A stretch of DNA of 64,000 nucleotides from an uncultured Litoreibacter sp. GTDB taxonomy: Bacteria > Pseudomonadota > Alphaproteobacteria > Rhodobacterales > Rhodobacteraceae. Shown in pieces: positions 8,422 to 17,376 of this stretch. The position numbers were made by a program, and so were the translations under genes. The notes under the pieces were generated by a model. It worked only from the letters and a program-made list of their open reading frames with translations. It was not told the DNA's origin and ran no database searches. Every line of letters starts with the position of its first letter. Within the stretch, counting starts at the first letter, position 1. The stretch is taken from contig CANLQL010000002.1 in the NCBI GenBank assembly GCA_947493265.1, positions 496,001-560,000 of the forward strand, given 5' to 3'.

Positions 8422-9276
8422 TTATTTTGTCGAAATTCCGTCGCGCTGTAAACGATCGCGCAGTACAGAGATTTCGATATCAAGATCTGCGCGGTTGCCA
8501 AGAAGCGCCGCACCGGTCTGGTTGGCGAAATTCGCCTCTAGATCATCTAGCAGCTGGACAAAATCTGCGCGCATTTCAGGGTCGCGTTTTTTTGAATACA
8601 AGCTTGCAAATTTCTCCGATGCATCCTTCGCACCCAGAAGATAAACCCCCAGATAGCGCCGCGCCGAGGTCAGCTCGCGCGGGTCTTCTTCCACTGCACG
8701 AAACATTTTCCGAGCCGTCGCCTGAAATGTCTCTACCCGGGATAGAAGGGGGCGATCCCCAACTTTTTCAATAGCTTGCAGCATTGCGGTCAAATGGCTT
8801 TCCGCCTCATCCACGGCCCGGGCGACGCGGTCGATCTGAAAATCGCCGGGCTGTGCGGTGCCCTTGTCTTTCAACGGATCCATCCCGAACGAAAACAGGT
8901 GCAAACCGCCTGCCACAAGGGCGTAAACGCTTGCGCCAATTATTCCTACATTTGCGGTGGCCAAAAAGACCCCAAGACCAGTGAGGCATGCCCCGAACGC
9001 CTTGCGTGGAATGGCGGGTCTGCGTGCGATTGTGCGGGTTTGATAGGCTTCCTCTGCCTCCAGACCTTCCCGCGTTAACCATGCCGCCAACGCAATCGCG
9101 CCAAATGCCAACAGGTTGCGGGCAAGCTCAAACGGGCCATCGCCAAATGCAGTAAATAGTAAAGGCAGGCCTGCAAAAAACAGCAGATTGGCCCGGCTGC
9201 GCATCTTCTGAGGCGCTTTATTGGTGAAAGGCCCACTTGCATCAGGGCTGAATTTGTCGCCGAACCGGTCGCTCAT
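8422..9276 (-). CDS. XpaC-like membrane protein (5-bromo-4-chloroindolyl phosphate hydrolysis family)
   Basis: Protein of 284 residues. The N-terminal half has hydrophobic segments (NLLFFAGLPLLFTAFG, LLAFGAIALAAWL, and a longer one with GVFLATANVGIIGASVYAL), consistent with 3-4 membrane spans; the C-terminal half is a soluble helical domain. XpaC was named after a Bacillus gene linked to X-phosphate hydrolysis; a phosphatase activity is not supported by any motif here. xpaC/telA pairs are common across bacteria (Bacillus yceG/yceH are comparable). The ATG at 9276 shares a base with the stop of the tiny upstream frame (TAATG). Confidence 0.82.
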   Translation of the reverse strand: MSDRFGDKFSPDASGPFTNKAPQKMRSRANLLFFAGLPLLFTAFGDGPFELARNLLAFGAIALAAWLTREGLEAEEAYQTRTIARRPAIPRKAFGACLTGLGVFLATANVGIIGASVYALVAGGLHLFSFGMDPLKDKGTAQPGDFQIDRVARAVDEAESHLTAMLQAIEKVGDRPLLSRVETFQATARKMFRAVEEDPRELTSARRYLGVYLLGAKDASEKFASLYSKKRDPEMRADFVQLLDDLEANFANQTGAALLGNRADLDIEISVLRDRLQRDGISTK

Positions 9277-9356
9277 TACAGCAATCCAAAAGATGCCGAA
9301 GCGACCAAGATCAACAGCATCACATAGGCGATTTTTTGTAGTCCACCGGCTGACAT
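9276..9356 (-). CDS. Putative 26-residue membrane peptide
   Basis: A frame of 26 codons starting MSAGGLQKIAYVMLL and continuing as an uninterrupted hydrophobic helix (ILVASASFGLL). Its stop overlaps the xpaC start (TAATG), the arrangement of a coupled leader peptide or a true micro-membrane protein. No strong Shine-Dalgarno was identified before it. The composition (short polar N-terminus, then about 16 hydrophobic residues) fits a single-span peptide and is hard to explain as random GC-rich sequence. Unrecognised; it may only tune xpaC translation. Confidence 0.45.
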   Translation of the reverse strand: MSAGGLQKIAYVMLLILVASASFGLL

Positions 9357-9472
9357 GGGCCCCAATTTCGATTGTGTCCCGCAAAATCTGCGTTGGAAGG
9401 AACATAAGGGCGCAGGCGTAGATTTACCACAGGCCAGATCAGTGGTTTTTTCCCCGTTGACGGCGGCCCGCG

Positions 9473-10267
9473 CTATTTTCGGGTCGGTTTTTTGGGCCCG
9501 CGCGGCTTTTTCTTCAATGCCGGGGGCTGATCCGGGCTTCGCAGGCCAAGTTGGTCGCGAATGACGCGGGATTTGATCTCTTCCACCTCTCCGGGTTTGA
9601 GGTCTTCGAGGCGAAACGGGCCGTAGCTGACCCGGATAAGACGGTTCACTTTGAGCCCGACTTCGCCCAATGCGCGGCGGATTTCGCGGTTTTTGCCTTC
9701 GCGCAAACCAATTGTCAGCCAAGCATTTGCGCCTTGAATTCGGTCAAGGGACACATCCATCGGCTGAAATTTCTCGCCGTCGGCAGTGATGCCTTTGCGC
9801 AGGGGGGCCAGCATATCGTCTGTTGGCGCACCGTTCACGCGGACCCGGTATTTGCGCAACCACCCGGTGGCGGGCAATTCCAGCTTGCGCTTGATGCCGC
9901 CGTCATTGGTCAACAGCAGCAGGCCTTCGGAATTGATATCAAGACGCCCGACACTGACGACGCGGGGCAAGCTGTCTTTCAGGGCATCAAATACCGTTTC
10001 GCGACCTTTTTCATCGCTTTCGGAGGTCACCAGGCCGATCGGCTTGTAGTATCGCCACATTTTCAGCGGTTCAGGCGCACCCAGTGATTTGCCGTCCACC
10101 GTGATCTTGTCGCTGACAATCACGTTCAAAGCGGGGCTGTCGATGGTTTTGCCGTTCACCGTGACGCGCCCGTCTTGGATCAGCGCCTCGGCACCACGTC
10201 GCGACGCGATGCCAGCGCGTGCCAGAACTTTTGCGATACGGTCGCCGGGAGGAGTTTTATCGGTCAT
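9473..10267 (-). CDS. RsuA/RluB-family 16S/23S rRNA pseudouridine synthase
   Basis: Pseudouridine synthase of 264 residues. An N-terminal S4 domain (KVLARAGIASRRGAEALI) is followed by the catalytic domain with VSVGRLDINSEGLLLLTNDG, which contains the catalytic Asp and the GRLD signature. A Lys/Pro/Arg-rich tail (LKKKPRGPKKPTRK) follows, probably for RNA contact. The closest experimental homologues are E. coli RluB (23S U2605) and RsuA/RluE; length and tail favour the RluB type, but the target base cannot be read from sequence. It is divergent from tadA. Confidence 0.88.
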   Translation of the reverse strand: MTDKTPPGDRIAKVLARAGIASRRGAEALIQDGRVTVNGKTIDSPALNVIVSDKITVDGKSLGAPEPLKMWRYYKPIGLVTSESDEKGRETVFDALKDSLPRVVSVGRLDINSEGLLLLTNDGGIKRKLELPATGWLRKYRVRVNGAPTDDMLAPLRKGITADGEKFQPMDVSLDRIQGANAWLTIGLREGKNREIRRALGEVGLKVNRLIRVSYGPFRLEDLKPGEVEEIKSRVIRDQLGLRSPDQPPALKKKPRGPKKPTRK

Positions 10268-10355
10268 GGCGAGGACCTACATTCTCTGTCGGTCAAGGGA
10301 AAGGGCTAGATCGGAAAGGGTTGATTGCGTCCCTCATATCAGGGCAGGGAAGGAT

Positions 10356-10823
10356 ATGGAATTCACGAGCTATATGGCAGCAGCCCTGAGGGCAGCAAAA
10401 GACGCGGCCGCACGCGGGGAGGTGCCTGTTGGTGCGGTGGTCGTGTCCCCAGAGGGCAAAGTTGTGGCCACTGCCGGAAACCGCACACGCGAATTGTCCG
10501 ACCCGTCGGCCCATGCGGAGCTGTTGGCGATCCGGGAGGCCTGTGCCGCAATAGGGTCGGAGCGATTGCCAGACCATGATCTTTACGTGACACTGGAGCC
10601 ATGCCCGATGTGCGCCAGTGTGATCTCCCAGGCGCGGATAGCACGGCTTTACTATGGTGCGTCCGACCCGAAATCAGGCGGAGTTGCCCAAGGTCCAAAA
10701 GTATTTTCCCATCCACAAGCCCATCACGTTCCTGAAATTTATGACGGGATCGCGCAGGCGGAATGTGAGGCGGTTTTGAAGGCGTTCTTTGCCGGGCTTC
10801 GGAAAGACCAGAAAACTCCATGA
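10356..10823 (+). CDS. tadA: tRNA(Arg) adenosine(34) deaminase TadA
   Basis: Zinc-dependent deaminase of 155 residues converting A34 to inosine in the anticodon of tRNA-Arg(ACG). Catalytic motifs are intact: HAE in DPSAHAELLAIREAC and PCPMC in TLEPCPMCASVI. Length agrees with the family. The frame is open upstream for 89 more codons, but that part is antisense to the pseudouridine synthase gene and does not resemble TadA; the ATG at 10356 has GGAAGG just upstream and gives the standard N-terminus. Confidence 0.93.
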   Translation: MEFTSYMAAALRAAKDAAARGEVPVGAVVVSPEGKVVATAGNRTRELSDPSAHAELLAIREACAAIGSERLPDHDLYVTLEPCPMCASVISQARIARLYYGASDPKSGGVAQGPKVFSHPQAHHVPEIYDGIAQAECEAVLKAFFAGLRKDQKTP

Positions 10824-10981
10824 TCCGACGGCACCGGGCAGATGTCCGGCCCGCCTTTCCAAGATTTGTGATGCTGCCTCAAATGGCCTAGGGAACCTGG
10901 GGGTCCGGTCATGTCGTGGTTGCGCTTGAAGCTGCGCCGAGGGGACGCTAAACGAAGGTCAAATCTGAAGACGGAGACGAC

Positions 10982-11269
10982 ATGTCCATTGATCGCACAA
11001 CCGCAGCGCGGGTTGCAAAACTGGCCCGGATCGCCGTGCCCGAAGACGCTTTGCCAAAACTCGCTGATGAGCTGAACGGCATTCTGAGTTTTATGGAGCA
11101 GCTCAATGAGGTGGATGTTGAGGGCGTGGAGCCGATGACATCGGTCACACCAATGGCGCTGCCGCAGCGTGAGGACGTCGTGACGGACGGGGATCAGCAA
11201 GCCAAGGTCCTGGCAAATGCGCCGGATGCGCGCGAAGGATTTTTTGCAGTTCCGAAGGTGGTGGAATGA
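10982..11269 (+). CDS. gatC: Asp-tRNA(Asn)/Glu-tRNA(Gln) amidotransferase subunit C
   Basis: GatC, 95 residues, wraps GatA and GatB in the GatCAB amidotransferase that makes Gln-tRNA(Gln) and, where needed, Asn-tRNA(Asn) from the mischarged forms. The typical elements are present: [13 protein letters not shown] at the N-terminus and [10 protein letters not shown](T) in the middle, ending with a FFAVPKVVE tail. A GGAG site lies 7 bases before the ATG. Its stop overlaps the gatA start by four bases (ATGA). gatB is not in the window. Confidence 0.95.
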   Translation: MSIDRTTAARVAKLARIAVPEDALPKLADELNGILSFMEQLNEVDVEGVEPMTSVTPMALPQREDVVTDGDQQAKVLANAPDAREGFFAVPKVVE

Positions 11270-12747
11270 GCGATCTGAATAAATTGGGCATCGCCGAAGC
11301 GCGCGATGCAATGCGCGCCGGTGACGTAAGCGCGGTCGAGTTGACTGAGGCCTGCCTGAGCGCGGTGGACGGTGCAAAAACGCTGAACGCATTTGTCCAT
11401 GACACGTCGGAAATTGCCCGTGATCAAGCGAAGGCAGCGGATGCGCGGATCAAGTCGGGCGATGCGCCCGATATGTGTGGGATTCCATTGGGGATCAAAG
11501 ACTTGTTCTGCACCAAGGGTGTGCCGGGGCAAGCGGCCTCACGCATCCTGGAAGGCTTCAAGCCGGAATATGAAAGCACGATCACAACGCAGCTTTGGGA
11601 CGCCGGTGCGGTCATGCTGGGCAAGTTGAACATGGATGAGTTCGCGATGGGATCGTCCAATGAAACTTCCGTCTATGGCGACGTGATCAACCCTTGGAAA
11701 ATCGATGACCGGAACCTGACACCGGGCGGTTCGTCCGGCGGATCAGCCACTGCGGTGGCGGCGGATCTGTGTCTGGGCGCGACCGGGACGGATACGGGCG
11801 GCTCCATCCGGCAACCAGCGGCTTTTGTCGGCATTACCGGGATGAAACCCACCTATGGACGGTGTTCGCGCTGGGGCGTTGTGGCGTTTGCGTCGTCGCT
11901 GGATCAGGCAGGACCAATGACGAAGTCGGTTCGGGACGCGGCAATCATGCTCGAAGCGATGTCAGGTCATGATCCAAAAGACAGTACGTCCGCAAATCTG
12001 GCGGTGCCGAATTTCGAGGCCGCACTGAGTGGGGATATCAAAGGCAAGAAAATCGGTATTCCGAAAGAATACCGCATGGACGGGATGCCGGATGAGATCG
12101 AACAGCTTTGGGCTGATGGCACGGCGATGTTGAAAGACGCCGGCGCCGAGATCGTTGATATCAGCTTGCCCCATACGAAATACGCGCTTCCGGCCTATTA
12201 CGTGGTCGCCCCGGCGGAGGCGTCGTCAAATCTGGCGCGCTATGACGGGGTGCGCTTTGGCCATCGCGCAAGCTTGGCGCAAGGCGACGGCATCACGGAG
12301 ATGTATGAAAAAACCCGTGCAGAAGGCTTCGGGCCAGAAGTGCAGCGCAGGGTGATGATCGGGACGTATGTTCTGAGTGCCGGTTTCTACGACGCGTATT
12401 ACAACCGCGCCCGCAAAGTGCGCACATTGATCAAGAAGGACTTTGAAGACGTCTTTGCGCAAGGTGTCGATGCAATCCTGACACCCGCGACCCCGTCCAG
12501 TGCCTTCGGTCTGGGGGAGATGAAAGACGCGGATCCCGTGCAAATGTATCTCAATGATGTTTTCACGGTCACAGTCAACTTGGCGGGGCTTCCGGGCATT
12601 GCTGTGCCTGCTGGCCTTGATAAACAAGGGCTTCCGCTCGGTTTGCAGCTGATCGGGCGTCCTTGGGAAGAGGGTGATCTGCTCAATACCGCTTATGTGC
12701 TTGAACAGGCGGCTGGATTTGTGGCGAAGCCTGAGAAATGGTGGTAA
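11266..12747 (+). CDS. gatA: Asp-tRNA(Asn)/Glu-tRNA(Gln) amidotransferase subunit A
   Basis: GatA, 493 residues, the glutaminase subunit of GatCAB and a member of the amidase-signature family. It releases ammonia from glutamine and passes it to GatB. The catalytic Ser-cis-Ser-Lys triad is visible: Lys in [11 protein letters not shown], and the two serines in [11 protein letters not shown] and [12 protein letters not shown]. Full length for the family. Translationally coupled to gatC by the ATGA overlap. Confidence 0.96.
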   Translation: MSDLNKLGIAEARDAMRAGDVSAVELTEACLSAVDGAKTLNAFVHDTSEIARDQAKAADARIKSGDAPDMCGIPLGIKDLFCTKGVPGQAASRILEGFKPEYESTITTQLWDAGAVMLGKLNMDEFAMGSSNETSVYGDVINPWKIDDRNLTPGGSSGGSATAVAADLCLGATGTDTGGSIRQPAAFVGITGMKPTYGRCSRWGVVAFASSLDQAGPMTKSVRDAAIMLEAMSGHDPKDSTSANLAVPNFEAALSGDIKGKKIGIPKEYRMDGMPDEIEQLWADGTAMLKDAGAEIVDISLPHTKYALPAYYVVAPAEASSNLARYDGVRFGHRASLAQGDGITEMYEKTRAEGFGPEVQRRVMIGTYVLSAGFYDAYYNRARKVRTLIKKDFEDVFAQGVDAILTPATPSSAFGLGEMKDADPVQMYLNDVFTVTVNLAGLPGIAVPAGLDKQGLPLGLQLIGRPWEEGDLLNTAYVLEQAAGFVAKPEKWW

Positions 12748-12791
12748 AACTGCCCAAAGCAGACAATATCCCATTCAAGAGGGTCCAATAA

Positions 12792-13457
12792 ATGCGTGTT
12801 TTTCTGATCAGTTGTGGCCTATTGGCCTTGGCAGGCTGTGCTGGGGCACCGCCGGATGATCCGGTCCAAGGTGTGGGCTTTGGAAATTATGACGAATACC
12901 TTGCCGAACAAGAACGCCGCAACCGCGACGCGGAATTGCAAGGCGGGGTCGTCAACACGCAAACCGTTTTGCCACCTGATCCCAACAGCCCTGACGCGAT
13001 TGCTTCGGATGCCGTCGCCGCAGTGGGCGGGACTCGGACCGCAGCTGCAGCGCCCAACCTCGACAATCCCAGCATCTCCGACGAGCAGGATTTCGGTGCG
13101 GTTTCCGCCCGTCGGTCCATCGACGCGGATGCGGATCGTTTGAAGGCAAGCCGCCAGCAATATACGGTTATTGCGCCTTCCGCTTTGCCAAGACGGCCCG
13201 GCAGCGATGTTCAGACCCCAATCGAATTTGCCTTGGCGACACGGCATCCGGTGGGCTCCAAACAATATAGGCGCAGCGGGATTGGTGGCAGCAAAGCCGC
13301 GGAACGGTGTGCGGGCTATCGCTCGGATGAGCAGGCGCAAGACGCGTTTCTGAAAGCGGGCGGACCAGACCGTGACCGGTTTGGAATCGATCCCGATGGA
13401 GACGGCTACGCATGTGGTTGGAATCCAAGCATTTATCGCGGTGTCAGCAATAACTGA
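12792..13457 (+). CDS. Lipoprotein with C-terminal Excalibur calcium-binding domain
   Basis: Precursor of 221 residues with a lipobox (LALAGC, Cys16), so it probably sits in the envelope. The middle is low-complexity and unrecognised. The last 50 residues form an Excalibur domain: two cysteines (ERCAGY and GYACGW) bracket the calcium loop DPDGDGYAC (DxDxDG type). It overlaps the downstream amidase by 17 bases if that gene starts at the GTG at 13441, which would link it to peptidoglycan turnover. Role unknown. Confidence 0.8.
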   Translation: MRVFLISCGLLALAGCAGAPPDDPVQGVGFGNYDEYLAEQERRNRDAELQGGVVNTQTVLPPDPNSPDAIASDAVAAVGGTRTAAAAPNLDNPSISDEQDFGAVSARRSIDADADRLKASRQQYTVIAPSALPRRPGSDVQTPIEFALATRHPVGSKQYRRSGIGGSKAAERCAGYRSDEQAQDAFLKAGGPDRDRFGIDPDGDGYACGWNPSIYRGVSNN

Positions 13458-14127
13458 CCTGACGCCTGATTGGCATCCGTCACCCAATTTCGGGCCACGG
13501 CGGGACGGGGCGACCCCGCGCCTGATCGTTGTTCACTACACGGCCATGAAAGATTGTCAGGCCGCGCTTCGGACGCTTTGCAATCCAGAGAATGAGGTCT
13601 CCGCCCATTACCTGATCGACACCTCTGGACAGGTTTTTCAGATGGTGCAGGAAGAAGACAGGGCATGGCACGCCGGGGCCGGGCGCTGGGGCGACATTTG
13701 TGATGTCAATTCCAGCTCAATCGGGATTGAGCTGTCCAATTGCGGCTTTTCGCCCTTTGCGGCCAGACAAATGAATGCGCTAGAGCTTCTATTGTCGGGG
13801 ATCATGACGCGTTGGAATATTCCGCCCGAAGGGATCATCGGTCATTCCGATATGGCACCGGGACGAAAGATAGATCCCGGCGCGCGGTTCGACTGGCAAA
13901 GGCTTGCCCGCCAAGACCTAGCGGTTTGGCCAAAACCTGGCAAACCGGCGGGCAAAGCGCAGTTTTGTGCGGATCTCGCCGCATTCGGTTACCGCACTGA
14001 TGTTGAATTTGACGTCTTACTGGATGCGTTCCGGCTCAGGTTTCGACCATCGGCGCGCGGACGCGATCTGGAAGTGGAAGATCAGGCATTGGCAGCGGGA
14101 TTGACGTCGCACCCTTCGCTGGCCTAA
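13441..14127 (+). CDS. N-acetylmuramoyl-L-alanine amidase (AmpD-like)
   Basis: Amidase_2 domain zinc hydrolase of 228 residues that cleaves the lactyl-amide bond between MurNAc and the stem peptide. Zinc-ligand and active-site segments are visible: VVHYTAMK, WHAGAGRWG and GHSDMAPGRKIDPG. No convincing signal peptide precedes the domain, which suggests a cytoplasmic AmpD-type recycling enzyme, though the start is uncertain. GTG at 13441 (VSAITDLTPDWHPSPN) is chosen because the conserved part starts at once after it; an ATG at 13372 would give 251 residues but overlaps the upstream gene by 86 bases. Confidence 0.85.
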   Translation: MSAITDLTPDWHPSPNFGPRRDGATPRLIVVHYTAMKDCQAALRTLCNPENEVSAHYLIDTSGQVFQMVQEEDRAWHAGAGRWGDICDVNSSSIGIELSNCGFSPFAARQMNALELLLSGIMTRWNIPPEGIIGHSDMAPGRKIDPGARFDWQRLARQDLAVWPKPGKPAGKAQFCADLAAFGYRTDVEFDVLLDAFRLRFRPSARGRDLEVEDQALAAGLTSHPSLA

Positions 14128-14137
14128 CACGATCCTC

Positions 14138-14539
<402 letters not shown>

Positions 14540-14663
14540 ATATTTCTTCGCCTGCAATTTGGCAGCAAAACCCGTGATCCTTGTGCTGCGCCGGGATGAT
14601 TGAGTTGGCAGGTCCCGTCGTTTAGACTGTCCCTTCGCGAAACACCGCAGAGGACCTTTCGAA

Positions 14664-15080
14664 ATGATCGCATACGTGACTGTCGGTGCAGACGATATTC
14701 CCCGTGCGAAACAGTTCTATACAGCGTTCTTGCCCGCCCTTGGTTATGGGCTGGAAGAAGGGGCGGAGGGCTTGAGTTTTGCATTGCCGGTCCCACCCGG
14801 GCAATCGCCTGTTTCGCCTGATTTCTACGTAAAACCAACCTTCGATGGTCGTCCTGCATCGGCCGGGAATGGCGCAATGGTTGCATTTGAAGCGCGCAAT
14901 CAGAAACAAGTGCGCGATCTTCACGCCGCCGCGCTGGACGCTGGCGGGTCGGATGAGGGTCAGCCGGGTTTTCGGGCCGCGTATAGCGCGCATTTTTACG
15001 TGAGCTACCTTCGTGATCCGCAAGGCAACAAGATCGCGCTGTTTTCAAGCGATCCGAATGAACCGGGACGAGACGGTTAG
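14664..15080 (+). CDS. VOC-family (glyoxalase/bleomycin-resistance fold) protein
   Basis: Protein of 138 residues with a vicinal-oxygen-chelate fold: VTVGADDIPRAKQFYTAFL at the N-terminus and AHFYVSYLRDPQGNKIALF at the C-terminus are the two paired beta-alpha-beta units. It resembles the PhnB/lactoylglutathione-lyase-like group of small cytoplasmic VOC proteins with unassigned substrates. The usual first metal His is not evident near the start, so catalytic metal binding is doubtful. Stand-alone gene between rnpB and chrA. Confidence 0.8.
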   Translation: MIAYVTVGADDIPRAKQFYTAFLPALGYGLEEGAEGLSFALPVPPGQSPVSPDFYVKPTFDGRPASAGNGAMVAFEARNQKQVRDLHAAALDAGGSDEGQPGFRAAYSAHFYVSYLRDPQGNKIALFSSDPNEPGRDG

Positions 15081-15220
15081 GCTGAGGTTGGCTCCCTATC
15101 TTGTTCAGACTGTTCCCGCTGTTACAAAACGATTGCAGAGCATTGCGAGGGTTCAACCGCAGGGCCGTGGGAAGAAATTGGCCCTAAAGGCAGGATCAAA
15201 ACCAAGATGAAAGGGTCAGG

Positions 15221-16471
15221 ATGCAAGCGCCGAGTTTGACGGAAGCCGCAGGCGTCTGGGCCAAAATCGGTGTGCTTTCGTTTGGGGGGCCAGCGGGCCA
15301 GATTGCCCTCATGCACCGGGAGATCGTTGAAGACCGCGGCTGGCTTACAGAGCAACAATTTCTCAACGCGGTCAGCTTTTGTATGCTTCTGCCCGGACCA
15401 GAGGCAATGCAGATTGCAACCTATGCCGGGTGGCGGTTGAACGGGACGTTGGGCGGCTTGCTGGCCGGGCTGCTTTTCGTGCTGCCGGGCGCGCTGGTGA
15501 TGCTGGTGCTGGCGGCGGGCTATGCAAGCTTTGGAAACCTGCCATTGATGCAATCGATCTTTCTGGGCATCAAAGCGACCGTCATCGTCATAGTCTTGCA
15601 AGCACTTTTGAAGGTTGCAGGCAAGGCGCTGGGGTCAGCTGCCGGTTGGGTGCTGGCAGGGCTGGCGTTTTTGGGAATATTTGCGCTCAATATTCCGTTC
15701 CCACTGATTGTTCTGGCGGCGGCGCTTTACGGGTTTTTTGCCCGTCCGGGCCCTGCCGGGGCGGCTGTCCCGTTGACCACAACGGTGCGTGGCACAGTTC
15801 GCACGATCTTGGTTTGGCTGGCCATCTGGTTGGTCCCGCTTGGTGGGCTTTGGATCATCGCACCGGATAGTATCCTGACCGAGATCGGCTTCTTCTTTTC
15901 CAAGCTTGCGGTTGTGACCTTTGGCGGGGCCTACGCGGTATTGGCCTATATGGCGCAGGACGTGGTCACGGCGTTTGGCTGGCTTGAGGCGGGCGAGATG
16001 ATGGAAGGGTTGGGTCTGGCGGAAACCACGCCGGGGCCGCTGATTTTGGTAACGCAATTCGTCGGTTATCTGGCGGCCGAAAAAACCGTGGGGCAGGGTG
16101 TTGCCGCAGCATTCATCACATTATGGGTGACATTCGCGCCCTGCTTTTTGTGGATTTTCGCAGGCGCGCCATACATTGACTGGATTTCCGCGCAGCCGCG
16201 TTTGAAAGGCGCGCTTAGTGCGATAACAGCGGCGGTGGTCGGGGTGATTTTGAATCTGTCGATCTGGTTTGCCCTTCATGTGTTTTTTGCAGATGTCAGC
16301 CAGCGAAACGTCGGACCGGTGCGCATTTGGTTGCCCGATGTCAGTAGCTTTGATCCGATGGCGATCGGGTTGGCGGCGATCAGTACCTGGCTGCTATTGC
16401 GCTTGAAATGGAACTTATTGGCTGTGCTTGGGCTAAGCGCAGTGCTTGGGGTCTTGGTTTCGCAATTCTGA
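15221..16471 (+). CDS. chrA: Chromate transporter, two-domain ChrA
   Basis: Inner-membrane CHR-superfamily protein of 416 residues made of two homologous halves. Each half carries the signature: FGGPAGQIALMHRE in the first, TFGGAYAVLAYMAQ in the second. PGP motifs follow each (LLPGPEAMQIATY and TTPGPLILVTQFVG). About 10-12 membrane spans. Family members export chromate by proton coupling; chromosomal copies may handle other anions such as sulfate. No chrB regulator is nearby. Confidence 0.93.
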   Translation: MQAPSLTEAAGVWAKIGVLSFGGPAGQIALMHREIVEDRGWLTEQQFLNAVSFCMLLPGPEAMQIATYAGWRLNGTLGGLLAGLLFVLPGALVMLVLAAGYASFGNLPLMQSIFLGIKATVIVIVLQALLKVAGKALGSAAGWVLAGLAFLGIFALNIPFPLIVLAAALYGFFARPGPAGAAVPLTTTVRGTVRTILVWLAIWLVPLGGLWIIAPDSILTEIGFFFSKLAVVTFGGAYAVLAYMAQDVVTAFGWLEAGEMMEGLGLAETTPGPLILVTQFVGYLAAEKTVGQGVAAAFITLWVTFAPCFLWIFAGAPYIDWISAQPRLKGALSAITAAVVGVILNLSIWFALHVFFADVSQRNVGPVRIWLPDVSSFDPMAIGLAAISTWLLLRLKWNLLAVLGLSAVLGVLVSQF

Positions 16472-16483
16472 CGCCTTTCAAGG

Positions 16484-16489
16484 TTGACA
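16484..16489 (+). promoter_or_regulatory. Possible -35 hexamer for rpmG
   Basis: A perfect TTGACA lies about 77 bases upstream of the rpmG ATG, just after the chrA stop. The matching -10 is not clear (TAAAAG about 17 bases downstream is a poor fit), so only the -35 element is offered. Confidence 0.35.
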
Positions 16490-16565
16490 GTCCTGTCCCC
16501 TCGCGTAAAAGGCAGCTTCAAGGATTTCACGGGCAGAATCTCTGCCCCGTTGACTGGAGAGAAAC

Positions 16566-16733
16566 ATGGCGAAGCCAACCACAATCAAGATCCGCCTGAA
16601 CTCGTCCGCTGGCACGGGCCACTTTTATGTGACCAAGAAAAACGCCCGCACCATGACCGAGAAGATGGTGGTGCGCAAATACGACCCCGTTGCGCGCAAG
16701 CATGTCGAATATAAAGAAGGCAAGATCAAGTAA
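16566..16733 (+). CDS. rpmG: 50S ribosomal protein L33
   Basis: L33, 55 residues, starting [16 protein letters not shown] and ending EYKEGKIK. It is the standard alphaproteobacterial zinc-free form, lacking the CxxC pairs of the C+ paralogues. GGAGAGAA precedes the ATG. Lies between chrA and a strong terminator, so it appears to be a single-gene unit. Confidence 0.97.
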   Translation: MAKPTTIKIRLNSSAGTGHFYVTKKNARTMTEKMVVRKYDPVARKHVEYKEGKIK

Positions 16734-16754
16734 TCTTCCCCTCTTTCGATCTTT

Positions 16755-16784
16755 AAAAAGCCGCGCCTCCGAGCGCGGCTTTTT
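16755..16784 (+). terminator. Intrinsic terminator after rpmG
   Basis: An 8-bp perfect stem AGCCGCGC / GCGCGGCT around a 6-base loop, flanked by AAAAA on the left and TTTTT on the right, so it can work in both directions. It lies 21 bases after the rpmG stop. Confidence 0.92.
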
Positions 16785-16802
16785 CGTTTTGGACCCACAC
16801 AT

Positions 16803-17297
16803 ATGTTTGAGATCAGACCAACAACCAATCCTGACATTTCTGCAGTCGATGCGCTTTTGGCGCGCAGCTATCCAATTTTGCTAAAAGATGCGTATCAGCC
16901 GTCGGTCCTGGTAACTGCGCTGCCGCTGATATCACGGGCACAGCCGGGATTGGTGACATGCGGCACGTATTTTGGCGTGTTTGACGCAGACGTTCTGGTC
17001 GGGGCAGGGGGATGGACGCAGGCCGCACCGGGGGGTGCGCGCAGGGCAGCCCGCATGGGGCATATTCGCCACGTCGTTACAGATCACCGGCGCGTGCGGT
17101 CCGGCATTGGCCGGGCTTTGATGGACCATATCCTGGATACGGCGCGCTTGGCGGGTATTTCCCAGATGGCCTGCCAATCAACATTGACGGCAGAGCCCTA
17201 CTACAAAGCCATGGGTTTTGAGCGGATCAAACCGATTTTGGTGCCGCTCAGACCGGGGATAGATTTCCCTGCTGTCGCGATGCGTCGGGCGGTCTAG
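16803..17297 (+). CDS. GNAT-family N-acetyltransferase
   Basis: Acetyltransferase of 164 residues. The acetyl-CoA binding motif A is visible as HVVTDHRRVRSGIGRALM near residues 92-109, with the R/Q-x-x-G-x-G/A core as RVRSGIG. C-terminal AEPYYKAMGFERI is the usual GNAT ending. Substrate unknown. It starts right after the rpmG terminator. Confidence 0.85.
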   Translation: MFEIRPTTNPDISAVDALLARSYPILLKDAYQPSVLVTALPLISRAQPGLVTCGTYFGVFDADVLVGAGGWTQAAPGGARRAARMGHIRHVVTDHRRVRSGIGRALMDHILDTARLAGISQMACQSTLTAEPYYKAMGFERIKPILVPLRPGIDFPAVAMRRAV

Positions 17298-17376
17298 ACC
17301 CATGTCTGAGAATTTATGTTGATGCAAGGCCTGTGCGTGCCTACGATGCCCCCCACAACATTTAGGGAAATTCAGT

